Positions 17,340 to 26,311 are shown, numbered from the stretch's first letter. The stretch is DNA of 34,511 bases from an uncultured Bacillota bacterium (GCA_902493275.1 CABUOQ010000021.1:1-34511), one strand, 5' to 3'. Made by a program: numbers and translations. Notes: generated from the letters alone by a model not told the origin.

Positions 17340-19064
17340 TTACTTGTTTTTCTTTGCCGCTTTCGTGTTCTTTTTAGCTTGTTTTTCAGCCCACTTTCGG
17401 TCTTTTTCCGCTTTCTTTTGAAGATACTTGTCGTTTTCTTCTTCAAAATTCAAGCCTTTCTTTGTACAATAGTCCCGCAAGTCGGCAATGCGGTTTTCTT
17501 CACGCTCTCTGTCTGCCTGTTCACGTTCCAACCTGATTTCTTCTTCTGGTTCTATCCATTCTTCGCCCCTTGCAAGTACCGCCTCTTTCTTGCGCTTCAA
17601 AAGTTCCGCGTTTATTTCGGGCAGCTTTTTTTCAACGTCTATAAACGGCAATAGTATTACATACGCGGCAGCAAGAATTATGTCAAACAAATAAAACGCC
17701 ATAGACATAAAGTTTTTTACAGCTTCTGTAGGAACATATGTCGCATTATCGACAAAGCCCAACTTTAATAGCGCCGATTCGTATCCGCCCGCAAATGGTG
17801 CATAAATCGCCGCTTGTATTGCAACGACTATCGCAACGCCCAAAAGCCCTTCCAGTCTGAATCCAGACTTATACTCTACGCTGTCAAACGCAAAACAGAT
17901 TAGTGATGCTAAGATATAAGCATTTGGAATAAAGCCCATTTGACGGATAAAGCCCGCTATCATTGCAATGACGAGATTGTCCGCAAATATCCAACCTAAA
18001 ATGCTTCCGCCCAAAACGCAGGAAAAACCAACCCACGTTACGTTTTTAACGCCGAATTTTTTACCTAAAGGATATGCGATAATCGCGCCAAGTCCCAAAG
18101 GAACGCCCGTAATTATCTGATAAATCATATTCATACCGGGGTTTTCCGCTCCGCCGAGTAAAAACTTTATGTAAAAAAATTGCACGTTACCGCCTTTGAA
18201 GTTATCCGCTATTCCGCTTAAAGTTGCCAAAATAGTCAAAATAACGTAATACTTATTGCTGAATAGGGCTTTCATTTGTTGCTTTAATGGAACTTTATTT
18301 TCATTCTCAACCCCTACTTCGGTTGCAACATCCTCTACGATACGCTCTCTCGTGTAGAAGTATTCGAGAAGAAGTAGCGGAATTGCCATAACCGACAAAG
18401 CAATCATAATGATAGGATAGCCCATTATGTCGTGGTCAAGCCAATAAGGAAGCAACACGCTGCTTACCAACATACCGATAATAATACCCGACACGAGTGT
18501 CCATGACATTTTGCGAATGAACGTCAATTGGTTCTTTTCGACGGGATCGCGCGTACTCAAAGACACGATGTTTTCTCGAAACAAATGGAAGTATGAACAC
18601 CCGATGGTATTATAACAAATCAAAAGGAAAAAGAAATAATACCAATATGATTCGCCGAGCGTATTGCCGGGGAACAAAAATATAAGCGCACCTATAATAA
18701 TCGACACAAAGCCGAATATCAGGTACCACGGACGCATTCGTCCATGCTTACATTTGGTATGTGACAATAACCACCCGTTCAATAGTCCAAGCCCGATTGC
18801 TAAAATTTTTGCAACCATCATAATGATGCCATAGATATTGCCCATTGCTACGGATGCTTCGCCTTCTCCGTACATTAACCCTACTTGTTGCGTAAAAAAT
18901 TTTTCGACCAGTGCAGCTATCGTATTTACCACAAAAATCAATCCGAGCGGACCTACGAAGTGTCCCAAAATTTTTTCTTTCTTTGAAACAGCCCTCGTCT
19001 TTACTTTTGTGTCAAGTTTCGGAGAATTGATAATGCCTTTACTTAACAACTTAATCTCTTTCAT
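17340..19064 (-). CDS. GPH-family sugar:cation symporter (MelB-like)
   Basis: 574 residues. It is an inner-membrane transporter of the glycoside-pentoside-hexuronide family, importing a glycoside or oligosaccharide with Na+ or H+. About 12 hydrophobic spans are visible. The family features KILGHFVGPLGL near the N-terminus and GRMRPWYLIFGF after the third span are clear. The last 90 residues are a highly charged Glu/Lys/Arg tail, probably cytosolic and helical, longer than in MelB. The ATG at 19064 has GGAGGT eight bases upstream and overlaps the stop of a 19-codon leader ORF (ATGA). As the first structural gene of the island operon, it supplies substrate to the cytoplasmic GH2, GH3, GH78 and GH1 enzymes. 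The exact sugar cannot be told from sequence. Confidence 0.92.
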   Translation of the reverse strand: MKEIKLLSKGIINSPKLDTKVKTRAVSKKEKILGHFVGPLGLIFVVNTIAALVEKFFTQQVGLMYGEGEASVAMGNIYGIIMMVAKILAIGLGLLNGWLLSHTKCKHGRMRPWYLIFGFVSIIIGALIFLFPGNTLGESYWYYFFFLLICYNTIGCSYFHLFRENIVSLSTRDPVEKNQLTFIRKMSWTLVSGIIIGMLVSSVLLPYWLDHDIMGYPIIMIALSVMAIPLLLLEYFYTRERIVEDVATEVGVENENKVPLKQQMKALFSNKYYVILTILATLSGIADNFKGGNVQFFYIKFLLGGAENPGMNMIYQIITGVPLGLGAIIAYPLGKKFGVKNVTWVGFSCVLGGSILGWIFADNLVIAMIAGFIRQMGFIPNAYILASLICFAFDSVEYKSGFRLEGLLGVAIVVAIQAAIYAPFAGGYESALLKLGFVDNATYVPTEAVKNFMSMAFYLFDIILAAAYVILLPFIDVEKKLPEINAELLKRKKEAVLARGEEWIEPEEEIRLEREQADREREENRIADLRDYCTKKGLNFEEENDKYLQKKAEKDRKWAEKQAKKNTKAAKKNK

Positions 19065-19120
19065 AACAATACCTCCGACATTTCATTACCTCGCCGAATA
19101 AATGCTTCTTCCTTTTTCAT
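19061..19120 (-). CDS. 19-codon leader ORF coupled to the symporter
   Basis: On the minus strand AAGGAGGATAAATCG precedes an ATG that opens MKKEEAFIRRGNEMSEVLL and stops at TGA. That TGA overlaps the symporter's ATG as ATGA, so translation is likely coupled. The Shine-Dalgarno is the strongest of the island. The peptide matches nothing I know, has no membrane span and no run of a single amino acid that would suggest classical attenuation. It could be a regulatory leader peptide, a translation-enhancing ORF, or the last piece of a lost gene. Confidence 0.5.
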   Translation of the reverse strand: MKKEEAFIRRGNEMSEVLL

Positions 19121-19143
19121 CGATTTATCCTCCTTGCGATTTT

Positions 19144-19189
19144 TTAAGCAGCTGATGAAAACTGCTATCATCCCTCATTATTAAGCAGC
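19144..19189. repeat. Direct repeat TTAAGCAGC in the symporter leader
   Basis: TTAAGCAGC occurs at 19144-19152 and again at 19181-19189, 37 bp apart. The first copy also forms a small hairpin (AGCAG with CTGCT). Both lie downstream of the predicted minus-strand start, in the untranslated leader. They could be AraC half-sites acting by roadblock, or RNA elements. Confidence 0.35.
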
Positions 19190-19219
19190 AAACTCTATAA
19201 AACTCACCACTCTGACATC

Positions 19220-19275
19220 ATTATACAAAATCCTAAAGCAAAATATTTGCACCAAAGTCCTAAATTTTGTATAAT
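19220..19275. promoter_or_regulatory. Divergent promoter/operator between the symporter operon and the AraC gene
   Basis: A perfect 12-bp inverted repeat, ATTATACAAAAT (19220-19231) and ATTTTGTATAAT (19264-19275), places a TATAAT facing outward on each side. For the regulator, TTGCAC (19247-19252) lies 17 bp before TATAAT (19270-19275). The minus-strand promoter has a good -10 but no recognisable -35, as expected of an activator-dependent promoter. Between the arms are a near-palindrome GCAAAATATTTGC (19238-19250) and two direct CCTAAA copies (19232-19237, 19259-19264), good candidates for regulator contacts. Confidence 0.6.
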
Positions 19276-19294
19276 TGTACACGAGAATTAAATT

Positions 19295-20485
19295 ATGACG
19301 ATTGAATCTATCATTAAAACTTGCGAATTGCTTTATTCTTCCCACAATATGCCAATTATTTGTTTTAACAGACAATTTGAAATTATCGCCTTTAATTGTC
19401 CATATCGCGGATACGAAAAGGTATTCACTCACATTGCTAAAAAGGCAACAGACGACTGCAATCCCTCTCTTATTATGGGATATGCGGGATTATACGGCAC
19501 GATAAAAACGAATAACGCTGATTATCTTATATTGACGGGACCATTCGTAAATAAAAAGATTACTGATGAATTATTCGATTCGGTCATTCACGAACACGGG
19601 CTTGATTGGAATGAAAAGGAATTGCTAAAAGAGTTTATTTGCGGTATTCCACACTTTTCATATAATCGTTTTTTAAGCTTTATTGCGCTTCTACATTACC
19701 TTTTCAATAACGAAGAAATATCCATTTCCGAACATTTTAATTACACAAATAAAGACTTCCTCATTGCCCAAAAACATGCCAACGAAGTATTAAAGGAAAG
19801 CGACTTTTCTCACGGCACATATAATTTAGAGCAACAGCTATTGACCTATGTGAGAAACGGCGACGTAGAAGGACTTACCGCCTTTTTCGATTCCGTTCTC
19901 AAATTTCAGTCAATTCCCGAAGGCAAACTTGCGGACGATGCGCTACGGCAATCGAAAAATATTTTCATAGGCTTTATTGCGCTCATCGGCAAAGTAGGCG
20001 CTATCAAAGGCAACCTCGATATAGAACAGACCTACCAACTCATTGACCTTTATACACAAGAATGCGAACATTGCATTTCCGTCAACCAAGTTAACGAGTT
20101 AAGGTACAATGCGATTATGGACTTTACCCGTCGCGTTGCCGAACAAAAACATCCCGAAGCGTATTCGGTTGAAGTTTATGCCGCCTTACAATTTATTAAA
20201 ACGCATACAAACCAACCGATTGGCGTTCAAGACGTGTTACGGCACGTCGATAAAAGCAGATCGCTTTTTATGGCAAAATTCAAACAGGAAACAGGCGAAA
20301 CAATCGGCAAATATATTATGAAAGCCAAATTGCAGGAATCGAAGTTACTTCTCGCCTATTCTAATCGTTCTTTGGCGGATATTGCTTTCTTCTTATATTT
20401 TTCAAGCCAATCGCATTTTAACAATCTTTTCAAAAAGGAATACGGGATTACGCCATCTGCTTATCGTAAAAAGAAACAAAAGTAA
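19295..20485 (+). CDS. AraC-family transcriptional regulator
   Basis: 396 residues. The C-terminal AraC DNA-binding domain spans about 295-393: a first helix-turn-helix (IGVQDVLRHVDKSRSLFMAKFKQ) and a second (SLADIAFFLYFSSQSHFNNLFKKEYGITPSAYR) with the usual family ending. Residues 1-150 form a sensor-like domain (NADYLILTGPF), similar in pattern to N-terminal domains of clostridial AraC regulators; the ligand is unknown. The gene is divergent from the symporter operon and shares its promoter region, so it most likely activates that operon in response to an imported sugar and may control itself. The ribosome-binding site is weak (GAGAA). Its base composition is intermediate between island and host. 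An intrinsic terminator follows. Confidence 0.92.
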   Translation: MTIESIIKTCELLYSSHNMPIICFNRQFEIIAFNCPYRGYEKVFTHIAKKATDDCNPSLIMGYAGLYGTIKTNNADYLILTGPFVNKKITDELFDSVIHEHGLDWNEKELLKEFICGIPHFSYNRFLSFIALLHYLFNNEEISISEHFNYTNKDFLIAQKHANEVLKESDFSHGTYNLEQQLLTYVRNGDVEGLTAFFDSVLKFQSIPEGKLADDALRQSKNIFIGFIALIGKVGAIKGNLDIEQTYQLIDLYTQECEHCISVNQVNELRYNAIMDFTRRVAEQKHPEAYSVEVYAALQFIKTHTNQPIGVQDVLRHVDKSRSLFMAKFKQETGETIGKYIMKAKLQESKLLLAYSNRSLADIAFFLYFSSQSHFNNLFKKEYGITPSAYRKKKQK

Positions 20486-20509
20486 TTTTTATTTACCAAT
20501 TCTTCTCAA

Positions 20510-20549
20510 AATTAAAAGCCGAAACATTTTTCTGTTTCGACTTTTAATT
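20510..20549 (+). terminator. Intrinsic terminator of the AraC-family gene
   Basis: A 17-bp stem with one mismatch (arms 20510-20526 and 20533-20549) and a 6-base loop, followed by a T-rich tract (GATTTTTGTTTT). It starts 25 bases after the stop codon and marks the right edge of the island-like sequence. Confidence 0.8.
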
Positions 20550-20746
20550 AGATTTTTGTTTTAGTTTGTCCTTTCAGGTACTTTCACTTGTTATTTTTAT
20601 TGTTTTTGTATTCTCACTATGTAATATAAGCCCTCTATAATAGAGTTATTTTATTACATAATTATAAAGAAGTTAACATTATTAATTATAATATAATATC
20701 ATCCTATGATTAAAATGGCCATTACATACAAAGAATTTATCATAGA

Positions 20747-20776
20747 AAAAGTCATCGATAGTTCTCGATGACTTTT
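20747..20776 (-). terminator. Intrinsic terminator of the opp-protease operon
   Basis: A perfect 12-bp stem (AAAAGTCATCGA with TCGATGACTTTT) and 6-base loop lie 9 bases after the minus-strand protease stop codon. The minus-strand product ends in CUUUUU. It could also work in the plus direction. Confidence 0.85.
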
Positions 20777-20784
20777 GATATTAA

Positions 20785-22476
20785 TTAAGCTGCTTTTGTA
20801 ACTTGTACTTTTGCTTCATAGCTTCCATCATCTGTTTTATCAATCGATAGAACTCTTAATGAATAATCAAATGTACATGTTTCATCAATTTCATACTCTT
20901 GAGTAGTATTATTTACCCATCCCGTAATCTTTTTAGCTTTATTCCAAAGATTGGTTCCTGAAGGCATATATGTATCTGCCCATCCAGTAGTACTATTTAA
21001 ATTAAATCTATCACCTTTAACAAATAAGGAGTCATTAGATGCAGAATAAGTACCTGTATTAGTCCAGTTTTTCTCTGCGATTGAACTTTCCATGAGTGAA
21101 GATAAGGTGAAGTAATGTAAGGTTCCATCTTTTCTTTCCCAATAATCGGTATCAGATTTTAAATTATTTCCTGCTCCAGGTCTTCCACCAAATGAATTAC
21201 AAACTCTGAAATCGATTCCCTCTTCTGGGTTATCAGCTAAATAAGTATCGTGATCTGATTTATAAACACGTGCGTCAATATGAGTAATTCTTATACCTGC
21301 TTTAGAATATCCTGCAGTTCCTGTATATCCGTTTTTATAGTCTTTTTCAGCTAGACCTACAGGTGCCATTAATTCCACCATCATATATTCATCAAATGCA
21401 GTTCCATTATATCCTGGAGAAGGAAGAATGAAACAATCACCTGTTGTTGTCGCTGGACGAAGAGTAATAATTGCTGAATCATCAACGACTAATGGTTGTA
21501 ACCATCCAAGTGTAAACTTAGAAAAAGCACCATGATCACCTAAGTTATGATCCATCATATCAATTCCCGCCATAGGCGCCCATTGACTACGATAATCATA
21601 ATAGTCATCTAATCCATAAGTATGACCTGTTTCATGAATATAAGTATGTGGGTCATGTCCACCGACTGATTCTTGCATCCATTGAATTGAAGCGAAACCT
21701 AATGTTTTGACTCCAGGGGCTCTTGTTGATGAAGTACTTGAAGTATTATATGTAACATATGCCCACCAATCATTGACTGTTCCAGTTGGATGTGAGTATA
21801 CAATCCAAACTAAATCTAAATATCCATCTTTGTTTTGATCAAAATAACTTAATGGTTCAGCATCGACACCTAAATCTCCATGATTTTCTTTTGCGTATTC
21901 ATCAATATACCACTTACGGGCATATTCTGCGGCATAGATACCTAAATTCCCATTCGAATCTTTTTCAAATTGAGAAGATGATTTACCATAATTAACCCAA
22001 GCAGGAACTACTTTTCCTTCAAATTTTGACTTACCAAAGCTTGAAGTAGTGTAGTAATTTGCAACTGATGTCCATCCACCGACAGCATCTATTTCCTCTT
22101 GAGTTCCAAAGAAAGTGGTAGTAATACGATCAATATTTTCCTTACTTTGAACTTCTTGTAAATTGTCATCAGTAAACCCGAAAGGTACAACTAAGACATG
22201 TTGTTCTTCGGTAGGATCAAGGTGAGGATTTCCTGAATTAGTATAAATAGTTTGCATATTGAGATTCTTCTCAACATTGTCTTTATCTGTATATGTAACT
22301 TTAGCTTTTTCAAAATCACTGTTTGTTTTATAATCTACTTCCGAAGAACTAGTACTAACGTTATTTGAACTAGTAGAGCTACTTACACTACTTAAACTTG
22401 AATTATTATTACTATTACAAGCAACCATTAATATAGTAAGAGCAAACGCGCCTAATACTTTGTATTTATTTTTCAT
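20785..22476 (-). CDS. M6-like zinc metalloprotease lipoprotein
   Basis: 563 residues. The lipoprotein signal ends in LMVAC (Cys20) and is followed by a Ser/Asn-rich linker (21-47), so the enzyme sits on the outer face of the membrane. The catalytic domain contains HETGHTYGLDD (281-291), an HExxH zinc motif with the extended GxxD third ligand typical of the M6 (immune inhibitor A-like) branch. An EF-hand-like loop DQNKDGYLDLVW (213-224) could bind calcium. The C-terminal 200 residues are beta-rich. AGGAGG lies before the ATG. The gene starts only 38 bases after the DUF3899-like ORF and the operon's terminator follows it. It is therefore probably the last gene of the opp operon, releasing peptides for import. 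Confidence 0.88.
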   Translation of the reverse strand: MKNKYKVLGAFALTILMVACNSNNNSSLSSVSSSTSSNNVSTSSSEVDYKTNSDFEKAKVTYTDKDNVEKNLNMQTIYTNSGNPHLDPTEEQHVLVVPFGFTDDNLQEVQSKENIDRITTTFFGTQEEIDAVGGWTSVANYYTTSSFGKSKFEGKVVPAWVNYGKSSSQFEKDSNGNLGIYAAEYARKWYIDEYAKENHGDLGVDAEPLSYFDQNKDGYLDLVWIVYSHPTGTVNDWWAYVTYNTSSTSSTRAPGVKTLGFASIQWMQESVGGHDPHTYIHETGHTYGLDDYYDYRSQWAPMAGIDMMDHNLGDHGAFSKFTLGWLQPLVVDDSAIITLRPATTTGDCFILPSPGYNGTAFDEYMMVELMAPVGLAEKDYKNGYTGTAGYSKAGIRITHIDARVYKSDHDTYLADNPEEGIDFRVCNSFGGRPGAGNNLKSDTDYWERKDGTLHYFTLSSLMESSIAEKNWTNTGTYSASNDSLFVKGDRFNLNSTTGWADTYMPSGTNLWNKAKKITGWVNNTTQEYEIDETCTFDYSLRVLSIDKTDDGSYEAKVQVTKAA

Positions 22477-22514
22477 AATTTCCCTCCTTTAAATTTTATA
22501 AGTAGTATATATAT

Positions 22515-22979
22515 TTAAATTGATTTATTAAAAGGAATCAAGAAAATAATTCCAATTAATAAAAAGAATAAACCTACTTGCCATAAATAAGATATTCCTT
22601 TTCTAGCTTTTTCTCGTTTTAAATTTCGATACTCACCATATGTTGACGGAATTTTTGTCTCGCGTATATTACGATAAAAAGTTGTATAAAATGCAACTTT
22701 TACTCCATATATAATTGCATCGAACGCTCCTTCGCCAGAAATAAAAGTTAATACAAAGATTAATAACGTGAATCCTCCCGAAACACAAAATGCATCGGAA
22801 AGAATTACATAAGCATCTTCTGAAAAACTCATATTTAGTGAAGTTGTTTCTATTAAGATCATTAATCCAACTAATCCACAATCGACAATAAAAGTTAATA
22901 TTAACCCGATTAAATAATCTTTGGTGATTATTTTTTTTCTTTCGTTATCAATTTGATTATTTGGTTTTTTATTTTGCAT
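22515..22979 (-). CDS. Small membrane protein, DUF3899-like
   Basis: 154 residues from the ATG at 22979, chosen because AAGGA lies about 10 bases upstream; a TTG seven codons earlier is the alternative. Three hydrophobic spans are visible (about 25-47, 60-85 and 132-152). The segment GEGAFDAIIYGVKVAF, followed by a charged loop and a last helix, resembles the DUF3899 family of small Bacillota membrane proteins. Function is unknown. It overlaps the 3' end of oppF by 11 bases, so it is co-translated with the oligopeptide transporter. Confidence 0.75.
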   Translation of the reverse strand: MQNKKPNNQIDNERKKIITKDYLIGLILTFIVDCGLVGLMILIETTSLNMSFSEDAYVILSDAFCVSGGFTLLIFVLTFISGEGAFDAIIYGVKVAFYTTFYRNIRETKIPSTYGEYRNLKREKARKGISYLWQVGLFFLLIGIIFLIPFNKSI

Positions 22980-24528
22980 AAAGTGATATTCCTTCAGCAA
23001 TTTCCTTTAAATACTTTTTTTCTTCTTGATCATTACACAAGACAAAATGTCCTTTTGTAATTTCTCTTAAAGTAGGTTTTTGCTCAGTATAATCATGTTC
23101 AGCAATTCCAGAATAGACAATTCTTTGACGATTCTTTTCAATATTTGGATCTGGATGAGGAACAGCACTTAATAATGATTTAGTATATGGATGTAATGGA
23201 TGAGCAAATAGTTCATCACTTGTTGCTAATTCAACAAGATTTCCAAAATACATAACTGCGATACGATCACAGAAATATTTAACAACTGATAAATTATGAG
23301 CAATAAACAATATTGTTAATCCCAAATTTTTTCTCAAATCATTTAATAAATTTATAACTTGAGCTTGAATTGAAACGTCTAGTGCTGAAACTGGTTCATC
23401 AGCAATGATTAATTCTGGGTTCATAATAATTGCTCGAGCAATACCAATACGTTGTCTTTGTCCTCCTGAAAATTCATGAGGATATCTATTAGCATGCTCT
23501 GATACTAATCCAACTAGATCTAAAACACGATTCACTTCAGAATTGATGAATTCTTTATCTTTACAGCCTTGAATAATTAATCCTTCCGAGATGATATCAC
23601 GCACTGTCATACGTGGGTTTAATGAAGCAATAGGATCTTGGAAAATCATTTGAATCTTAGAAGTAATACGCGAATTAGCAGCTTCTTTTAATTCCTTTTT
23701 ATAATTTTGATATTGCTTTTTATCTTCGTCAGTCAAATCTTTTTTTGAAGCAATTTTACTTAAAAGTTCAGCATATTTATCTTGGACTTTTTTCTTTTCG
23801 CTCAAAGCCATATCTTTATTACAATACTTATTATCATGCTTAGCTTCTTTTATCTTCTTACGTTGAACACGAATGATTTCAGTAGCTTCATTAATAATTT
23901 CGTTATTCACCTTTTCATATTTAGCAACTATCTCTTCATATTTTTTCAAATACGGAATTTTGGCTTCATATAAATCATCTGCTTTTTCTTCGATTGTCTT
24001 TTTTAACTTTTGATATTGTAAAGGCTCATTAAATGTTTCTTGATAATCTTGACCTAATGCATTTAATTCTTCCTGTTGATCGATTTTATTCTTTTTAAGT
24101 TGGTTATTTAAACGAATCTTTGTATATTTAATTTCTTTTTCGTTCCAACGAGTACCTGCGGCAATTCTTACACCTTTAAACCATACATCTCCGCTGGTGA
24201 TTTGATAAAGTTTAATAATTGATCGACCTGTCGTGGTTTTACCACATCCAGATTCACCAACTAATCCGAATACTTCGCCTTTATAGACTTTAAAAGAAAC
24301 ATCATGAACTGCTTTATTGTATTTATATGCACCTCGACCGAATTTGAAATATTGCTTTAGATGACGAACATCTAATAAAACTTCTTTATTGTCATAATCA
24401 AAGCTAGAATTAATATCTTTTTTGCTGATTTTTTTAGTTGTCTTTGAAGTCTTTACCACTTTTTCTTTGCTTGTACCACTATTAACATCTTTAGGGCTAC
24501 ATAAAAATTTAACAAATAGATTAATCAT
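22969..24528 (-). CDS. oppF: Oligopeptide ABC transporter ATPase OppF
   Basis: 519 residues. It is one of the two ATPases powering peptide import. Walker A GESGCGKTT (91-99), Q-loop MIFQDPIASLNP (294-305), signature FSGGQRQR, Walker B LIIADEP and the His switch FIAHN are all intact. The C-terminal OPP extension (HPLHPYTKSLLSAVPHPDP) is present. Between Walker A and the Q-loop is an insertion of about 160 residues (roughly 125-288), highly charged and probably coiled-coil, absent from typical OppF of about 330 residues. A 45-residue Lys/Ser-rich N-terminal tail is also extra. The ATG overlaps the oppD stop (TAATG) and has GGAGGG upstream. Confidence 0.95.
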   Translation of the reverse strand: MINLFVKFLCSPKDVNSGTSKEKVVKTSKTTKKISKKDINSSFDYDNKEVLLDVRHLKQYFKFGRGAYKYNKAVHDVSFKVYKGEVFGLVGESGCGKTTTGRSIIKLYQITSGDVWFKGVRIAAGTRWNEKEIKYTKIRLNNQLKKNKIDQQEELNALGQDYQETFNEPLQYQKLKKTIEEKADDLYEAKIPYLKKYEEIVAKYEKVNNEIINEATEIIRVQRKKIKEAKHDNKYCNKDMALSEKKKVQDKYAELLSKIASKKDLTDEDKKQYQNYKKELKEAANSRITSKIQMIFQDPIASLNPRMTVRDIISEGLIIQGCKDKEFINSEVNRVLDLVGLVSEHANRYPHEFSGGQRQRIGIARAIIMNPELIIADEPVSALDVSIQAQVINLLNDLRKNLGLTILFIAHNLSVVKYFCDRIAVMYFGNLVELATSDELFAHPLHPYTKSLLSAVPHPDPNIEKNRQRIVYSGIAEHDYTEQKPTLREITKGHFVLCNDQEEKKYLKEIAEGISLYAK

Positions 24529-26309
24529 TACTTACCCTCCATATTATTCAATATTGAATTCTTACTTAAATCATAACTTGGTTTATTTTCAGGATTCTTC
24601 TTTAAAGATTTATAAATACGTTCAACCACTGTACGCGGTGCTTCAACATCTGGAGCATCTTCATCTAACAACCAGGTTGCAGCAGCATGTGAAGAAGAAA
24701 TTTGATAGAATTTTGGTTCCTCTTCATAGTCGATTTCTAATGCGTATTTATTTCTCGCAGCAAAAGCATCTCCACGTGGTGGAAGTAACATATTTGGAGG
24801 TGTTCCTGGAATTGCATCCAATTTTTCTTTAGTTTCAAGATCTGGCATTGAGCCTAATAAAGCCCATGTATAAGGATGACGTGGATCATAGAAAATATCA
24901 TAAACAGAACCATATTCTACAATCTTTCCAGCATACATAACCGCGATATCATCAGCCATATTAGCAACAACACCTAAATCATGAGTAATAAAGATAATTG
25001 AAAGATTTTTCTCTTCTTTTAATTTATTGATAAGTTCTAGTATCTGTGATTGGATAGTAACATCTAGAGCCGTTGTAGGTTCATCACAAATCAAAACCTC
25101 TGGGTTTGAAGATAAAGCGATAGCAATGACAATTCTTTGTCTCATACCACCAGAAAGTTCAAATGGATATTGATTGTATCTTCTTTCAGGTTCATTGATA
25201 CCAACTTCTTGTAAAAGTTTTATTGCCTTTTGCTTAGCTTCTTCTTTAGTCATTTCTGTCATTGAATCTTTAACATTAGAAACATATTGTTTCATAATGA
25301 GGTCAACGATATTTTCAGCTGTATAATTAGCATCGTCAATTTTATTATTTAAATAGTTATTCAAATTATCAATCAATAAAACTAAATCATCATAGAATTC
25401 TTTTGGAAGTACAATGACTTCTCTTTCTTGCGCTCTTATTGATGAAGGAATATCATAAATATCTTTAGCATTGTATTTTTTCAACAATTCTTCTCTTTCT
25501 TTAAACATGCTAATTGATTTAACATATGATCTTAAATATTCACTGAAAGATATTGAAAATACTTCAATAACATCGTCAGGTGCATAATCAAAAGCAAATT
25601 TTGCCTTTTTTAAAGCATGTGTAACATTAATTAAATCCTTTTTTGTTTCTTTAGGATCAAATGTTTCCATGTCAACGAAATGTTTTGCTTTGAACTCTTC
25701 TAAAATATTTTTTGCTTCTTTCATGCTCTCTTTATGAGCTTCAACAGCCTTAGTTAAGCATTTTATAAATAAGTCATGATATTTTTGAAAAGATTCTAAA
25801 GTAATACTTTCAGTCGACTCTTTTAATTCTTTTTTATACGCTTCAAATTCTTCTTTTGAAGAATATTTTAATAATCCGCTATCGATGAATTTTAAAGTGT
25901 GCTTCGCATCTCTTTTAGAGGCTTTAGACTTAAGATACATCGCTTCAGTTAATTGTTTACCAACTTTCATAATTGGATTCAAAGAAGAAAGTGGATCTTG
26001 GAAAATCATCGAGATTTTCACGCCTCTAATATGAGTGAAAGTATCTTCATCAATTCTTAATAAATCTTTACCATCAAAGATGATTTGACCATTTTCAACT
26101 ATTTTATTATTAGCTAAGATACCCAATATAGCTTTAGAGGTAACTGATTTTCCAGAACCAGATTCACCTACTATAGCTAAGGTTTTACCTTTATAAAGAT
26201 TAAAACTTATTCCTCTTACAGCCTTTACTGTTCCTGTATTAGTTTTAAATGAAACACGAAGATTTTTAACTTCTAGAACTTTTTCATTATTTAACACTTT
26301 TTCTTCCAT
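24528..26309 (-). CDS. oppD: Oligopeptide ABC transporter ATPase OppD
   Basis: 593 residues, against about 340 for usual OppD. Walker A GESGSGKS (48-55), Q-loop MIFQDPLSSLNP (101-112), signature ELSGGMRQR (384-392), Walker B VLICDEP and the His switch FITHD are intact, with the C-terminal RHPYTWALLGSMPDLE region. An insertion of about 225 residues (roughly 128-355), mostly charged and helical, lies between the Q-loop and the signature, a different place from the OppF insertion. The gene lies 2 bases after oppC and overlaps oppF. The intact ATPase motifs suggest a working transporter with added regulatory or structural domains. Confidence 0.95.
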   Translation of the reverse strand: MEEKVLNNEKVLEVKNLRVSFKTNTGTVKAVRGISFNLYKGKTLAIVGESGSGKSVTSKAILGILANNKIVENGQIIFDGKDLLRIDEDTFTHIRGVKISMIFQDPLSSLNPIMKVGKQLTEAMYLKSKASKRDAKHTLKFIDSGLLKYSSKEEFEAYKKELKESTESITLESFQKYHDLFIKCLTKAVEAHKESMKEAKNILEEFKAKHFVDMETFDPKETKKDLINVTHALKKAKFAFDYAPDDVIEVFSISFSEYLRSYVKSISMFKEREELLKKYNAKDIYDIPSSIRAQEREVIVLPKEFYDDLVLLIDNLNNYLNNKIDDANYTAENIVDLIMKQYVSNVKDSMTEMTKEEAKQKAIKLLQEVGINEPERRYNQYPFELSGGMRQRIVIAIALSSNPEVLICDEPTTALDVTIQSQILELINKLKEEKNLSIIFITHDLGVVANMADDIAVMYAGKIVEYGSVYDIFYDPRHPYTWALLGSMPDLETKEKLDAIPGTPPNMLLPPRGDAFAARNKYALEIDYEEEPKFYQISSSHAAATWLLDEDAPDVEAPRTVVERIYKSLKKNPENKPSYDLSKNSILNNMEGK

Positions 26310-26311
26310 AA

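Larger units (their letters stand above)
8105..20485. mobile_element. Putative horizontally acquired glycoside-utilization island
   Basis: Base composition changes visibly at about 8.1 kb and returns near 20.5 kb. Inside, codons end often in C or G (many GCG, CGC, ACG, GTC), and UGA stops occur; outside, AT-ending codons and UAA stops dominate. The block is functionally self-contained: regulator, transporter and glycosidases. No integrase, transposase, tRNA or terminal repeat was found at either edge, so the transfer mechanism is unknown. The call rests on composition and gene content. Confidence 0.65.

Noticed and set aside
9033..18900. Many ORFs of 60-129 residues opposite the glycosidase and symporter genes
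   Set aside because: They are antisense shadows of GC-richer coding sequence, lack ribosome-binding sites and recognisable domains, and overlap intact genes along their whole length.
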